From Streptomyces sp. SM11 (GTDB taxonomy: Bacteria > Actinomycetota > Actinomycetes > Streptomycetales > Streptomycetaceae), in contig NZ_NEUE01000226.1 in the NCBI RefSeq assembly GCF_002910905.1, positions 1 through 41,191 of the forward strand: a stretch of DNA of 41,191 bases, in the 5' to 3' direction. The notes under the pieces were generated by a model, which saw nothing but the letters and a program-made list of their open reading frames with translations, did no database searches and was not told the DNA's origin. Both the position numbers and the translations under genes were made by a program. How positions within the stretch are numbered: position 1 is the first letter of the stretch; each line of letters opens with the position of its first letter. Positions 16,115-23,789 of the stretch are shown piece by piece.

Positions 16115-18013
16115 TCAGCGGACCGGCTGGACCGGCCGCTCCCCGTCCGACGACGGCCGCTCGAACTGGGTGCGGTACAGCTCCCCGTACCTCCCGCCGG
16201 CCGCCAGCAGCTCGGTGTGCGTGCCGTTCTCGACGACCCGGCCCGCCTCCACGACCAGGATCCGGTCGGCCGCCCGCACGGTCGAGAGCCGGTGGGCGAT
16301 CACCAGGGCGGTCCGGCCCGCCAGCGCTTCGGCCAGCGCCTCCTGGACGGCGGCCTCGGAGGTGGAGTCGAGGTGCGCGGTCGCCTCGTCGAGGATCACG
16401 ACCCGCTGACGGGCCAGCAGCAGCCGGGCGATGGTGAGGCGCTGGCGTTCTCCGCCGGAGAGCCGGTAGCCGCGCTCGCCCACCACTGTGTCGAGTCCGT
16501 CGGGCAGCGAGGCGATCAGACCGTCGAGCCGGGAGCGGCGCAGGGCGTCCCAGATGTCGTCCTCGGAGGCGTCGGGCCGGGCGAGCAGGAGGTTGGCCCG
16601 CACCGACTCGTGGAAGAGGTGCCCGTCCTGGGTGACCATGCCGAGCGTGTCCCGGATCGAGTCGGCGCTCAGATCGCGTACGTCGACCCCGTTCAGCCGT
16701 ACGGATCCGGCGTCCGCGTCGTACAGCCGGGGCAGCAGTTGCGCGATCGTCGACTTGCCCGCGCCGGAGGAGCCCACCAGAGCGATCATCTGACCCGGTT
16801 CGGCGCGGAAGGAGACCTCGTGCAGGACCGGAGTGCCGCCCCGGTCGTCGAGGGTGGCGACCTCCTCCAGTGAGGCGAGGGAGACCTTCTCGGCGGAGGG
16901 GTAGCCGAAGGAGACCCGGTCGAACTCCACGGAGACCGGCCCTTCCGGCACCGGACGGGCGTCCGGCTTCTGTTCGATCAGCGGCTTCAGGTCCAGGATC
17001 TCGAAGACCCGCTCGAAGCTGACGAGCGCACTCATCACTTCGACCCGGGCCCCGGCGAGGGCGGTGAGCGGGGCGTACAGCCGGGTCAACAGCAGCGCCA
17101 GTGCCACGACGGCGCCCGGTTCCAGGCTGCCGCGGAGGGCGTAGAAGCCGCCGAGCCCGTAGACCAGGGCCAGCGCCAGGGCGGAGACCAGGGTGAGCGC
17201 GGTGATGAACGCCGACTGGGCCATCGCCGTACGGATGCCGATGTCGCGCACCCGGTCGGCGCGGGCGGCGAACTCGGCGGACTCGTCGGAAGGGCGCCCG
17301 AAGAGTTTGACGAGCGTCGCGCCGGGGGCGGAGAACCGCTCGGTCATCTGGGTGCCCATCGCGGCGTTGTGGTCGGCCGCCTCCCGCTGGAGTCCCGCCA
17401 TCCGGGCCCCCATCCGGCGGGCAGGCACGACGAACACCGGGAGCAGCACCAGCGAGAGCAGCGTGATCTGCCAGGAGATCGTGAGCATCACGGCGAGCGT
17501 CAGCAGCAGCGTGACGAGGTTGGAGACGACGCCGGAGAGCGTGTTGCTGAAGGCACGCTGCGCACCGATCACGTCATTGTTGAGCCGGCTGACCAGGGCG
17601 CCGGTCCGGGTCCGGGTGAAGAAGGCCACCGGCATCCTCTGCACATGGTCGAAGACGGCGGTGCGCAGGTCCAGGATCAGGCTCTCGCCCAGCGTCGACG
17701 ACAGCCAGCGGGTGAGCAGGCCGAGGCCGGCCTCGACGACGGCGATGAGCGCGATGAGCAGGGCGAGCCGGGTGACCGTCCCGGTCTCCTCACCGTTCAC
17801 GATCGCGTCGATGACCTTCCCGGCCAGCACCGGCGTGGCCACCGCGAGCAGCGCGGTCAGGATGCTCAGCAGCAGGAAGCGGTGGATCCGCCGCCGGTGG
17901 GGCCGGGCGAAGAGCATGATGCGGCGCAACGCCTTCCGGGAGAAGGGCCGGCGGTCCTGCTGAGCGTTCATCGCGCTGTGCAGCGAATGCCACGCCGTGA
18001 CTTCCATGTCCAT
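16115..18013 (-). CDS. ABC exporter half-transporter (fused membrane and ATPase domains)
   Basis: About 632 residues from ATG 18013, which has GGAG a few bases upstream (ATG 18007 is an alternative). The N-terminal ABC exporter membrane domain has about six helices between 45 and 330. The nucleotide-binding domain follows with Walker A LVGSSGAGKST, Q-loop MVTQDGHLF, signature RLSGGERQRL, Walker B VVILDEATAHLD and the H-loop IAHRLSTV. It would work as a dimer. Drug, lipid or peptide export are all possible. A MerR-type promoter just upstream suggests induction by a MerR-family activator, consistent with a multidrug role, but this is inference. It diverges from the RNase H gene. Confidence 0.92.
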   Translation of the reverse strand: MDMEVTAWHSLHSAMNAQQDRRPFSRKALRRIMLFARPHRRRIHRFLLLSILTALLAVATPVLAGKVIDAIVNGEETGTVTRLALLIALIAVVEAGLGLLTRWLSSTLGESLILDLRTAVFDHVQRMPVAFFTRTRTGALVSRLNNDVIGAQRAFSNTLSGVVSNLVTLLLTLAVMLTISWQITLLSLVLLPVFVVPARRMGARMAGLQREAADHNAAMGTQMTERFSAPGATLVKLFGRPSDESAEFAARADRVRDIGIRTAMAQSAFITALTLVSALALALVYGLGGFYALRGSLEPGAVVALALLLTRLYAPLTALAGARVEVMSALVSFERVFEILDLKPLIEQKPDARPVPEGPVSVEFDRVSFGYPSAEKVSLASLEEVATLDDRGGTPVLHEVSFRAEPGQMIALVGSSGAGKSTIAQLLPRLYDADAGSVRLNGVDVRDLSADSIRDTLGMVTQDGHLFHESVRANLLLARPDASEDDIWDALRRSRLDGLIASLPDGLDTVVGERGYRLSGGERQRLTIARLLLARQRVVILDEATAHLDSTSEAAVQEALAEALAGRTALVIAHRLSTVRAADRILVVEAGRVVENGTHTELLAAGGRYGELYRTQFERPSSDGERPVQPVR

Positions 18014-18096
18014 GGGGCGCTCCGAAATCTGATGGCCTGCGTAATAGCTGACGGCCTGCGGACCCCGTCGGCCGTACGGCCCCGGGTTCACTCGGA

Positions 18097-18127
18097 ACAC
18101 TAAGACCTGAAGTTTAGTTGAGGTCAA
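18097..18127 (-). promoter_or_regulatory. MerR-family-type promoter/operator of the ABC exporter
   Basis: On the minus strand TTGACC (18122-18127) and TAGTGT (18097-18102) are separated by exactly 19 bases, the over-long spacing characteristic of MerR-activated promoters. The spacer region holds an imperfect palindrome at 18105-18124: ACCTGAAGTT with TAGTTGAGGT, seven of ten positions symmetric, resembling the CCTCAAGTT-type operators of MerR/SoxR-like regulators. No merR gene is in the window. Confidence 0.65.
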
Positions 18128-18198
18128 GTGGTCGCGGGGTGGTCGCGGCGGTCGTGGGGGCGGTCGGAACGGTCATGCGGGGCTGGCATGATCGGGGG

Positions 18199-18912
18199 AT
18201 GAACGAGAGCATCATCGCCGCGTGTGACGGGGCGTCGAAGGGAAATCCGGGACCGGCCGCCTGGGCGTGGGTCGCCGCCGACGCGCAGGGGAATCCGGTG
18301 CGCTGGGAGGCTGGTCCGCTCGGCACCGCGACGAACAACGTCGCCGAGCTCACCGCCCTGGCGGAGCTGCTGGAGTCCATCGATCCGGCGGAGCGTGTCG
18401 AGGTGCGGATGGACTCGCAGTACGCCATGAACGCCGTGACCAAGTGGCTGCCGGGCTGGAAGCGCAACGGCTGGAAGACCTCCGGCGGCAAGCCCGTCGC
18501 CAACCGTGAGCTGGTCACCCGCATCGACGCCCTGCTCGCCGACCGTTCGGTGACGTTCCGCTACGTGCCCGCGCACCAGGTGAACGGCGACCCGCTCAAT
18601 GCGCTCGCCGACCAGGCCGCCAGCGATGCGGCCGTGTCCCAGTGTCCGGCCGGTACGGCGCACGGCGCCACGGAACCACCGGTGCCCGCGCCCGCGCGGT
18701 CCGCGAAGGGGCGCCCGGAGGCGTCCGGGGCGTCGGGCGGTGTCAAGGAGCGGAGCGCCGGGGGCGCGTCCCGGAGCGGGCGGTCCACCGGCACGATCTC
18801 GGCGCGCTTCGCGGGCCGGTGCCACTGCGGAAAGCCGTACGCGGCCAAGGAGCCGATCGCGAAGAACCCGAACGGCTGGGGCCACCCGGAGTGCCGCACC
18901 GTTCCCGCCTGA
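18199..18912 (+). CDS. RNase H family protein with C-terminal zinc-ribbon-like tail
   Basis: A 237-residue protein. The catalytic acidic residues of RNase HI are in place: ACDGASKGNPGP (D10), NNVAELTAL (E50), MDSQYAMN (D72) and NALADQAA (D138), over about 145 residues. A low-complexity Ala/Gly/Ser linker follows, then a short tail with CHCGKPYAAKEPI and HPEC, which could bind zinc. It would cut RNA in RNA-DNA hybrids. The ATG at 18199 follows CGGGGG; CATGAT six bases before it could also serve as a leaderless -10. Confidence 0.9.
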   Translation: MNESIIAACDGASKGNPGPAAWAWVAADAQGNPVRWEAGPLGTATNNVAELTALAELLESIDPAERVEVRMDSQYAMNAVTKWLPGWKRNGWKTSGGKPVANRELVTRIDALLADRSVTFRYVPAHQVNGDPLNALADQAASDAAVSQCPAGTAHGATEPPVPAPARSAKGRPEASGASGGVKERSAGGASRSGRSTGTISARFAGRCHCGKPYAAKEPIAKNPNGWGHPECRTVPA

Positions 18913-18984
18913 TCACACGAGGACACCGCGAGGAAGTGATCGAGGGGCGGCGCGGAGGGCGCGCGGGAACGTCGTGGGGCGGTC

Positions 18985-19494
18985 TCAGACGTCGGCCCAG
19001 ACGAGCCTGCCCGCCAGCGCGGCGCGGGTGCCCCAGCGGGCCGCCAGCGCGTCGACGAGCAGGAGGCCCCTGCCGTCCTCCGGGAGGCAGTCGAGCGCGT
19101 CGTCGTCCGCGTGGCCGCTAACCGTCGGGACCGCGGCGACGGGAAGGCCTGCCGAGTCGCCCGGGGCCGCCGGTGCCGGGATCCGGGCCCGGCCGCGATT
19201 CCACACGCAGATGCGCACGCCGTCCGCGGAGCGCAGGAGCCGGCAGCGGATCCGCCGGGTGCTGGTGTGCTGCACGGCGTTGGTGACCAGCTCGGTCACT
19301 ATCAGAGCCGCCGCCTCGATGCGTTCGGCCGGTTCGCCCCAGGCCCGCATGGCCTCCTGGACCCGGTGACGGGCCTCCGGTACGCCCCCGGGCAATCGGG
19401 GAACCCACCAGCTGTGTGCGCCTCGGACACCTCCGGCACCTCGGACACCTCCATCATCGGGAGCATGCTGCGCGCAACTGACTATTTCCGACAT
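18985..19494 (-). CDS. HATPase_c anti-sigma-like ATP-binding protein
   Basis: A 169-residue protein. Its N-box is AALIVTELVTNAVQHTSTRR and its G2-like box is DGRGLLLVDALAARWG, the pattern of the RsbW/SpoIIAB-like single-domain kinases abundant in Streptomyces. The usual Asp of the G1 box is replaced (VRICVWNRGRARIP), so ATP hydrolysis or kinase activity may be weak. The start ATG 19494 is assigned from length; the DNA at 19420-19455 has a 14-base repeat that encodes GGVRGAGGVRGA. It is divergent from a DUF5753-type XRE regulator, a common pairing. Confidence 0.8.
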   Translation of the reverse strand: MSEIVSCAQHAPDDGGVRGAGGVRGAHSWWVPRLPGGVPEARHRVQEAMRAWGEPAERIEAAALIVTELVTNAVQHTSTRRIRCRLLRSADGVRICVWNRGRARIPAPAAPGDSAGLPVAAVPTVSGHADDDALDCLPEDGRGLLLVDALAARWGTRAALAGRLVWADV

Positions 19495-19509
19495 GTATGC
19501 ACTCTCGGC

Positions 19510-19527
19510 GCAAAACGCATACTTTGC
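19510..19527. promoter_or_regulatory. Inverted repeat in the divergent promoter
   Basis: GCAAA (19510-19514) and TTTGC (19523-19527) face each other over eight bases in the short divergent region between the HATPase and the XRE regulator. It is a candidate operator for the regulator itself. Short arms make this tentative. Confidence 0.35.
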
Positions 19528-19579
19528 AAGCGACAGAGTGTGTAATGCTCCGCCCCGGGGCTCGACAAGGAAGGTGCGC

Positions 19580-20413
19580 ATGCGAGCCCGCTCAGGTCCC
19601 ACCGTGGAGCACCGCGTCCTCGCGGTCCGCCTCCGCATGCTGCGGGAACGCGCGGGCATCAGCCTGCGTGCCGCGGCCGAGGCGCTGGACGCCCACCCCG
19701 CCACCGTCCGGCGCATCGAACGCGCCGAGACCGGACTCGACGCCCGGCAGGTCGGCGAACTGCTGCGCTGCTACGGCGTGTCCCCAGCCGTGGCCGAGCC
19801 CATCATGGCCGGGCTCGGAACCGCGAACCAGCCCGGCTGGTGGCACCGGTGGCGGGACGCGATAGAGAGCTGGCAGCAGGACGTCATCGGCGTGGAGTCC
19901 TCGGCGAGCCTCGTACGGACCTGGCACCCGGCGCTGGTGCCCGAGCTGCTGCGCACCCCCGCGTACGCCGCCGCGCTCTACCGCACGCAGTACCCCGAGG
20001 ACAGCCCCGCCCTCCGCAGCCGGCGAGTCGAGCTGCTGCGGGAACGCCGTCGCCGCATGTGCGAGCGCGGGGCCGCGGTGTGGGCCCTGTTCCCGGCAGC
20101 GGCTCTCCACACGCGGGTCGGCGGCCGGGAGACCATGGACGAGCAGCGGGCCGCGCTGACCGAGGCGATGAAGGAACAGCACGTCACCGTCCAGGTGGTG
20201 CCCATCGACCACCCGCCGCATCCGCTGACCGGTGTGCCGCCCCTGTACATCCTCCGTGTGCCCGCACCCGAGATCGGGGACCAGGCGGTGCTGGAGACCC
20301 CGGGGGTGCGGGTCGACCTCATCGACGACCCCGAGGCCGTGATGGCCCACCGCATCAGGCTGGACGCCGCGTGCGCCGCCGCGCCCGGCCCCGGGACGCC
20401 GCTGCCGGAGTGA
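19580..20413 (+). CDS. XRE-type regulator with DUF5753 C-terminal domain
   Basis: A 277-residue protein. An N-terminal helix-turn-helix (LRMLRERAGISLRAAAEALD, then HPATVRRIERAETG) is followed by the domain found in many Streptomyces regulators: about 100-270, with ALVPELLRTPAYAAALYRT, RRRRMCERG and the DHPPHPLTG region. Such proteins are DNA-binding and often work with a small DUF397 partner and a HATPase protein. The HATPase is present divergently; no DUF397 gene was seen. ATG 19580 has AAGGAAGG upstream. Confidence 0.88.
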   Translation: MRARSGPTVEHRVLAVRLRMLRERAGISLRAAAEALDAHPATVRRIERAETGLDARQVGELLRCYGVSPAVAEPIMAGLGTANQPGWWHRWRDAIESWQQDVIGVESSASLVRTWHPALVPELLRTPAYAAALYRTQYPEDSPALRSRRVELLRERRRRMCERGAAVWALFPAAALHTRVGGRETMDEQRAALTEAMKEQHVTVQVVPIDHPPHPLTGVPPLYILRVPAPEIGDQAVLETPGVRVDLIDDPEAVMAHRIRLDAACAAAPGPGTPLPE

Positions 20414-20484
20414 CCCGGCCCGGGGCGCCACCCGGCCACCGCCGGGATGCGGCGAGCCCCGGCCCCGTACAGCGTGGGGGAGTG

Positions 20485-21585
20485 GTGCAGCTGCGCAGAG
20501 CCAAGTGGATCCCGGTGGGGGTCGTCGTGCTGGCCGTCGCGCTGGACCTGGTGACTCCGGCGGACTTCACCTCCGCGCCCCTGCTGATCGCCGCCCCGGT
20601 CGCCGCGGCGCCGCTGCTGAGGCTGCGCGGCATCATCGCGATCGGCGCCCTCGCGATGACCGTCCACGCCGTCCTCGCCCGGGTCGACGGCACCTTCGGC
20701 TGGCAGCGGGGCGTCGCCAACCAGCTCACCCTTCTGGCCGTAACCGTGCTGGCCGTCCTCATCAACCGCTCCCTGGAGGGCCGGGACGCCCGGACCCGGC
20801 GTGCCCGCCAAATCGCCGCCGTGGCCCAGAGCGCCGTCCTGCCCCGGCCCCCGTCGCGCCTCGGTGACCTCAGGGTCGCCGCCCGGTACGTGCCCGCCGA
20901 GAACGAGGCCATGATCGGCGGCGACCTCTACGTCGTCCAGGACACTCCGCACGGGGTGCGCGTGATGGTCGGGGACGTACGAGGCAAGGGGCTGGGCGCG
21001 GTGAGCGCCGTCTGCGCGAACCTGGGGGCGTTCCGGTACGCGGCGGACGAGGCGGACGACCTGCCAGGCCTGGTGAGCGCGCTGGAGCGGGCTCTCCTGC
21101 GCGAGGGCGGCCGGCGCGGCGGCCAGGAGCAGGACGAGGGGTTCACCACCGCGCTCATCGCCGAGTTCGCCGAAGGCCTCGGCGCCGTACGGGTCGTCAA
21201 CCGGGGGCATCCACCGCCGGTGCTGCTGGACGCCGAGGGCCGGGCCACCGTACTCGAACCGTCCGAGGAGGCGCCCCCGCTCGGCATGAGCGCCCTGGAG
21301 ACCTGGCCGTCCCCCGTCGACACGTTCCCGTTCCCGCCCGGCGCCACTCTCATCTGCCACACGGACGGGGTCACCGAGGCCCGCGACGAGTCCGGGATCT
21401 TCTACGACGTGTCCGTCCGGCTGCCTCTCCTCGTCCACCACCGCGCGCTGATCGGCGACCCGGCCGCCCCGGCGCAGATCCTCCAGCTGCTGATCGAGGA
21501 CGTCGGGCAGCACACCGGCGGCCGGATCCAGGACGACCAGGCGCTCCTCGCCCTGCACCGCCCCCGGGCCCGCCCGCACGCGTAG
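20485..21585 (+). CDS. Membrane-anchored PP2C/SpoIIE-type phosphatase
   Basis: About 366 residues. Three or four membrane helices occupy the first ~95 residues, then a linker with NRSLEGRDARTRRARQIAAV leads into the phosphatase domain. Metal-binding motifs are GGDLYVVQ, GDVRGKGLGA, HTDGVTEARD and DDQALLAL. Such enzymes dephosphorylate anti-anti-sigma factors, opposing HATPase kinases like that at 18985-19494. Three GTG codons are close together; 20485 is chosen because of the purine-rich GTGGGGGAG just before it. It follows the XRE regulator by about 70 bases. Confidence 0.88.
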   Translation: MQLRRAKWIPVGVVVLAVALDLVTPADFTSAPLLIAAPVAAAPLLRLRGIIAIGALAMTVHAVLARVDGTFGWQRGVANQLTLLAVTVLAVLINRSLEGRDARTRRARQIAAVAQSAVLPRPPSRLGDLRVAARYVPAENEAMIGGDLYVVQDTPHGVRVMVGDVRGKGLGAVSAVCANLGAFRYAADEADDLPGLVSALERALLREGGRRGGQEQDEGFTTALIAEFAEGLGAVRVVNRGHPPPVLLDAEGRATVLEPSEEAPPLGMSALETWPSPVDTFPFPPGATLICHTDGVTEARDESGIFYDVSVRLPLLVHHRALIGDPAAPAQILQLLIEDVGQHTGGRIQDDQALLALHRPRARPHA

Positions 21586-21597
21586 CGGCCTCCTCGG

Positions 21598-22772
21598 TCA
21601 GGCGGCGCGGCACAGAGCGTGGTCGACGAGGTCGCGCAGTGCCTCCTCCTGACGGGCCGCGTTCTGCGGGTCCCCGGCGCGGCTGTGCGCGGAGACGGTG
21701 ACCGTGCGCCGGCCGTCCGTGGTCGTCGCTGCCCGGATGACGTACCCGAAGCCGCTGCCTCCGTGCCCGAGGTAGCCGCCGCCGCAGGACAGGGGGGTGA
21801 AGAACAGGCCCAGTCCGTCCCGGGTTCCTGCCGGGTGGCCGCTGTCCTGCGGCACCGGGACCGTGGTCCGCATGGCGGCGAGCTCGGCGGGCTTGAGCAG
21901 CCGTCCGTCGGCCAGTGCGGTGAAGAAGCGGCTGAGGTCGCGGGCCGTGCCGGTCATGGAGCCGTCCGCCCCGCTGTCGAAGGGACGGTAGGGGAGAGTG
22001 GTGTCGATCATCGGGCCGTCCTCGGTGAACTGCTGGTAGTTGGCCGTGTGCGGATGCGGCAGGAAGGGCCTTGTGCCCGGGGTGTCGGTCCGCCGCAGGC
22101 CGAGCGGGCGCAGGATGCGGTCCTTGACCTGCTGTTCCCAGGTGCGGCCGGTGATCTTCTCAATGACCATTCCGGCGAGCACGTAATTCGTGTTGGAGTA
22201 CTCCCAGCCGGCGCCTGCCGGGAAGGCAGGCTCATGGCGCATGGCCAGGGCGACCAGCTCCTCGGGCGGGTAGGCGTTCCACCGGTCGGCGAAGTAGGTC
22301 CGGGCACCGGGGTCGGGGAAGACGTCGTAGATGTAGTCGGACAGGCCGCTGGTGTGCCGCAGCAGGTCTCGGACGGTGATGGTCCGGCCGTCGCTTCCGG
22401 CTCCGGACACGACCCCGGGCAGCAGTTGCTCCACCGTCTGGTCCAGGGAGATCCGCTTCTCTCCCACCAGTTGCAGGACGACGGTGGCCACGAACGTCTT
22501 GGTGGTACTGCCCAGACGCAGGTAGCCGTCGTCCGGAACCGGGCGGTGAGTGACCAGGTCCCCCACCCCGGAGCGGGCCGTGGTCGTCCCGCGAGGGGTC
22601 TCCAGGCGGACCGCGACTCCGGTGACCCCGGTGTCCCGCAGCGCGTCGGCGTCATGCTGCACGGACCAGCCTGGCCGGTGGGGCGTGGCGCGGCCGAGGC
22701 CGCGGCGGACGGTAGGGACGAAACAGCCAGGGCGAGCACCGCGACTGATAACCACGAACGACGAAAGATCAT
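21598..22772 (-). pseudogene. Secreted serine hydrolase (beta-lactamase/DD-peptidase type), frameshifted after the signal peptide
   Basis: The main frame has the serine penicillin-recognising fold motifs: LGSTTKTF (SxxK), WEYSNTNYVLAG (YxN) and LGHGGSGFG (HxG). The natural N-terminus, MIFRRSWLSVAVLALAVSSL and an ASA cleavage site, is in a different frame (ATG 22772). The two meet near 22680-22710 around SAAPRPTG versus ATPHRPGW. As written, the exported enzyme cannot be made in one piece. A single-base sequencing error is possible. The enzyme would act on D-Ala-containing peptidoglycan peptides or similar esters outside the cell. The leaderless -10 box supports 22772 as the true start. Confidence 0.8.
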
Positions 22773-22777
22773 GATGC

Positions 22778-22809
22778 GAGGCTAGGAACGGACGAGGCTA
22801 GGAACGGAC
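22778..22809 (+). repeat. 16-bp perfect tandem duplication in the hydrolase promoter
   Basis: GAGGCTAGGAACGGAC is repeated without spacing (22778-22793, 22794-22809). Each copy contains, on the minus strand, TAGCCT; the proximal one is six bases before the hydrolase ATG. The duplication therefore doubled the -10 box. Confidence 0.85.
22779..22784 (-). promoter_or_regulatory. -10 box TAGCCT, leaderless-type
   Basis: On the minus strand TAGCCT, six bases, then ATG 22772. There is no Shine-Dalgarno sequence. A second identical box is at 22795-22800. Confidence 0.5.
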
Positions 22810-23015
22810 AAGGTTCACCAGCCATCCGGTACACGCCCCGTCCGGAACGGGGGCCAGCCGGATGAACATCACGCCGGGTACCCGGCACAACCGCCGGGCA
22901 GCTCTCGTCCGACCCACCCGCCCCTACGTGTTTGAGGGGCCGCTCAGCGGTCACCCGAACGGAAGACATCTACGGCAAGCGACTGAGGACGTATCGACAT
23001 CGGGAGTGAGCAGAG

Positions 23016-23291
23016 TTGAGCAGCATGGAGAACTGGCGCTTGTACGCCGCCTGCCGCGAGGAGGACCCGGACCTGTTCTTCCCCATCGGGAGCACCGGCC
23101 CCGCCGTCGTCCGGACAGCGGAGGCCAAGGCCGTCTGCCGGACCTGCCCCGTGCAGGCCGCCTGCCTGGAGTGGGCCCTGGAGAACGGGCAGGACTCCGG
23201 CGTCTGGGGCGGCCTGTCCGAGAACGAGCGGCGCGCCCTGAAGCGTCGCAGCCGCAGGCGGGCGGAGACCCGGGGACGCGGTCCGGCCTGA
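23016..23291 (+). CDS. WhiB-family iron-sulfur regulator (WblE/WhiB1-like)
   Basis: A 91-residue protein. The four cluster-binding cysteines are C13, C41, C44 and C50 (AACREEDPD and VCRTCPVQAAC), followed by the GVWGG turn and a basic tail ERRALKRRSRRR. WhiB proteins carry a [4Fe-4S] cluster and bind the principal sigma factor to control genes for development or redox stress. DLFFPIGSTGPA resembles the WblE/WhiB1 group. The TTG at 23016 has GGGAG nine bases upstream; ATG 23025 is an alternative start. Confidence 0.93.
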   Translation: MSSMENWRLYAACREEDPDLFFPIGSTGPAVVRTAEAKAVCRTCPVQAACLEWALENGQDSGVWGGLSENERRALKRRSRRRAETRGRGPA

Positions 23292-23377
23292 TCCGCACCG
23301 TGAGAACCCCGGCCCCCGGGCGCCGACACCGCCGCAGCGAGTTCGTCATCCGGGAGCGGGTGGGTACACGATGAGCC

Positions 23378-23704
23378 ATGGACACCACCGTTTGGCTCGT
23401 TCTCGGCGCCGTGGCCGTGCTGCTCATGCTGACCCTGGCCGTCGTGCTACTGGTGCGCGTCTTCAAGGCCAGGAAGCTGCTGCTTGACGCCGGGATCCCG
23501 CTCCGTAGCAAGGCGCTCGTCTGGGCGGCCGTCATCTACACCGTGTCCCCCGTCGACCTGCTGCCCGACCCCGTCTACCTCGACGACATCGGCTTCCTGC
23601 TGGTCGCGCTGCGCTCCCTCCACTCGGCCGCCGCGGCCGCCGGAGTGCGTACGGGTGCGCGGGCGAAGGCCCCGGTGGAGAGCCGCCCGGACGCCGTGAG
23701 CTGA
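23378..23704 (+). CDS. DUF1232 small membrane protein
   Basis: A 108-residue protein. An N-terminal membrane helix (about 5-27) is followed by the DUF1232 signature SKALVWAAVIYTVSPVDLLP, with D and P of the SPxDxxPD motif clear, and DDIGFLLVAL. The function of the family is unknown. Its stop is 85 bases from the convergent gene. Confidence 0.85.
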   Translation: MDTTVWLVLGAVAVLLMLTLAVVLLVRVFKARKLLLDAGIPLRSKALVWAAVIYTVSPVDLLPDPVYLDDIGFLLVALRSLHSAAAAAGVRTGARAKAPVESRPDAVS

Positions 23705-23789
23705 GACGACGTCCGGCGCGGGATCCGCAAGGCGTTCCCGCGGCTCTCTCCCGCGACCTTCTGACCGGCGAGGTGTCCTGCGCGGCGAT

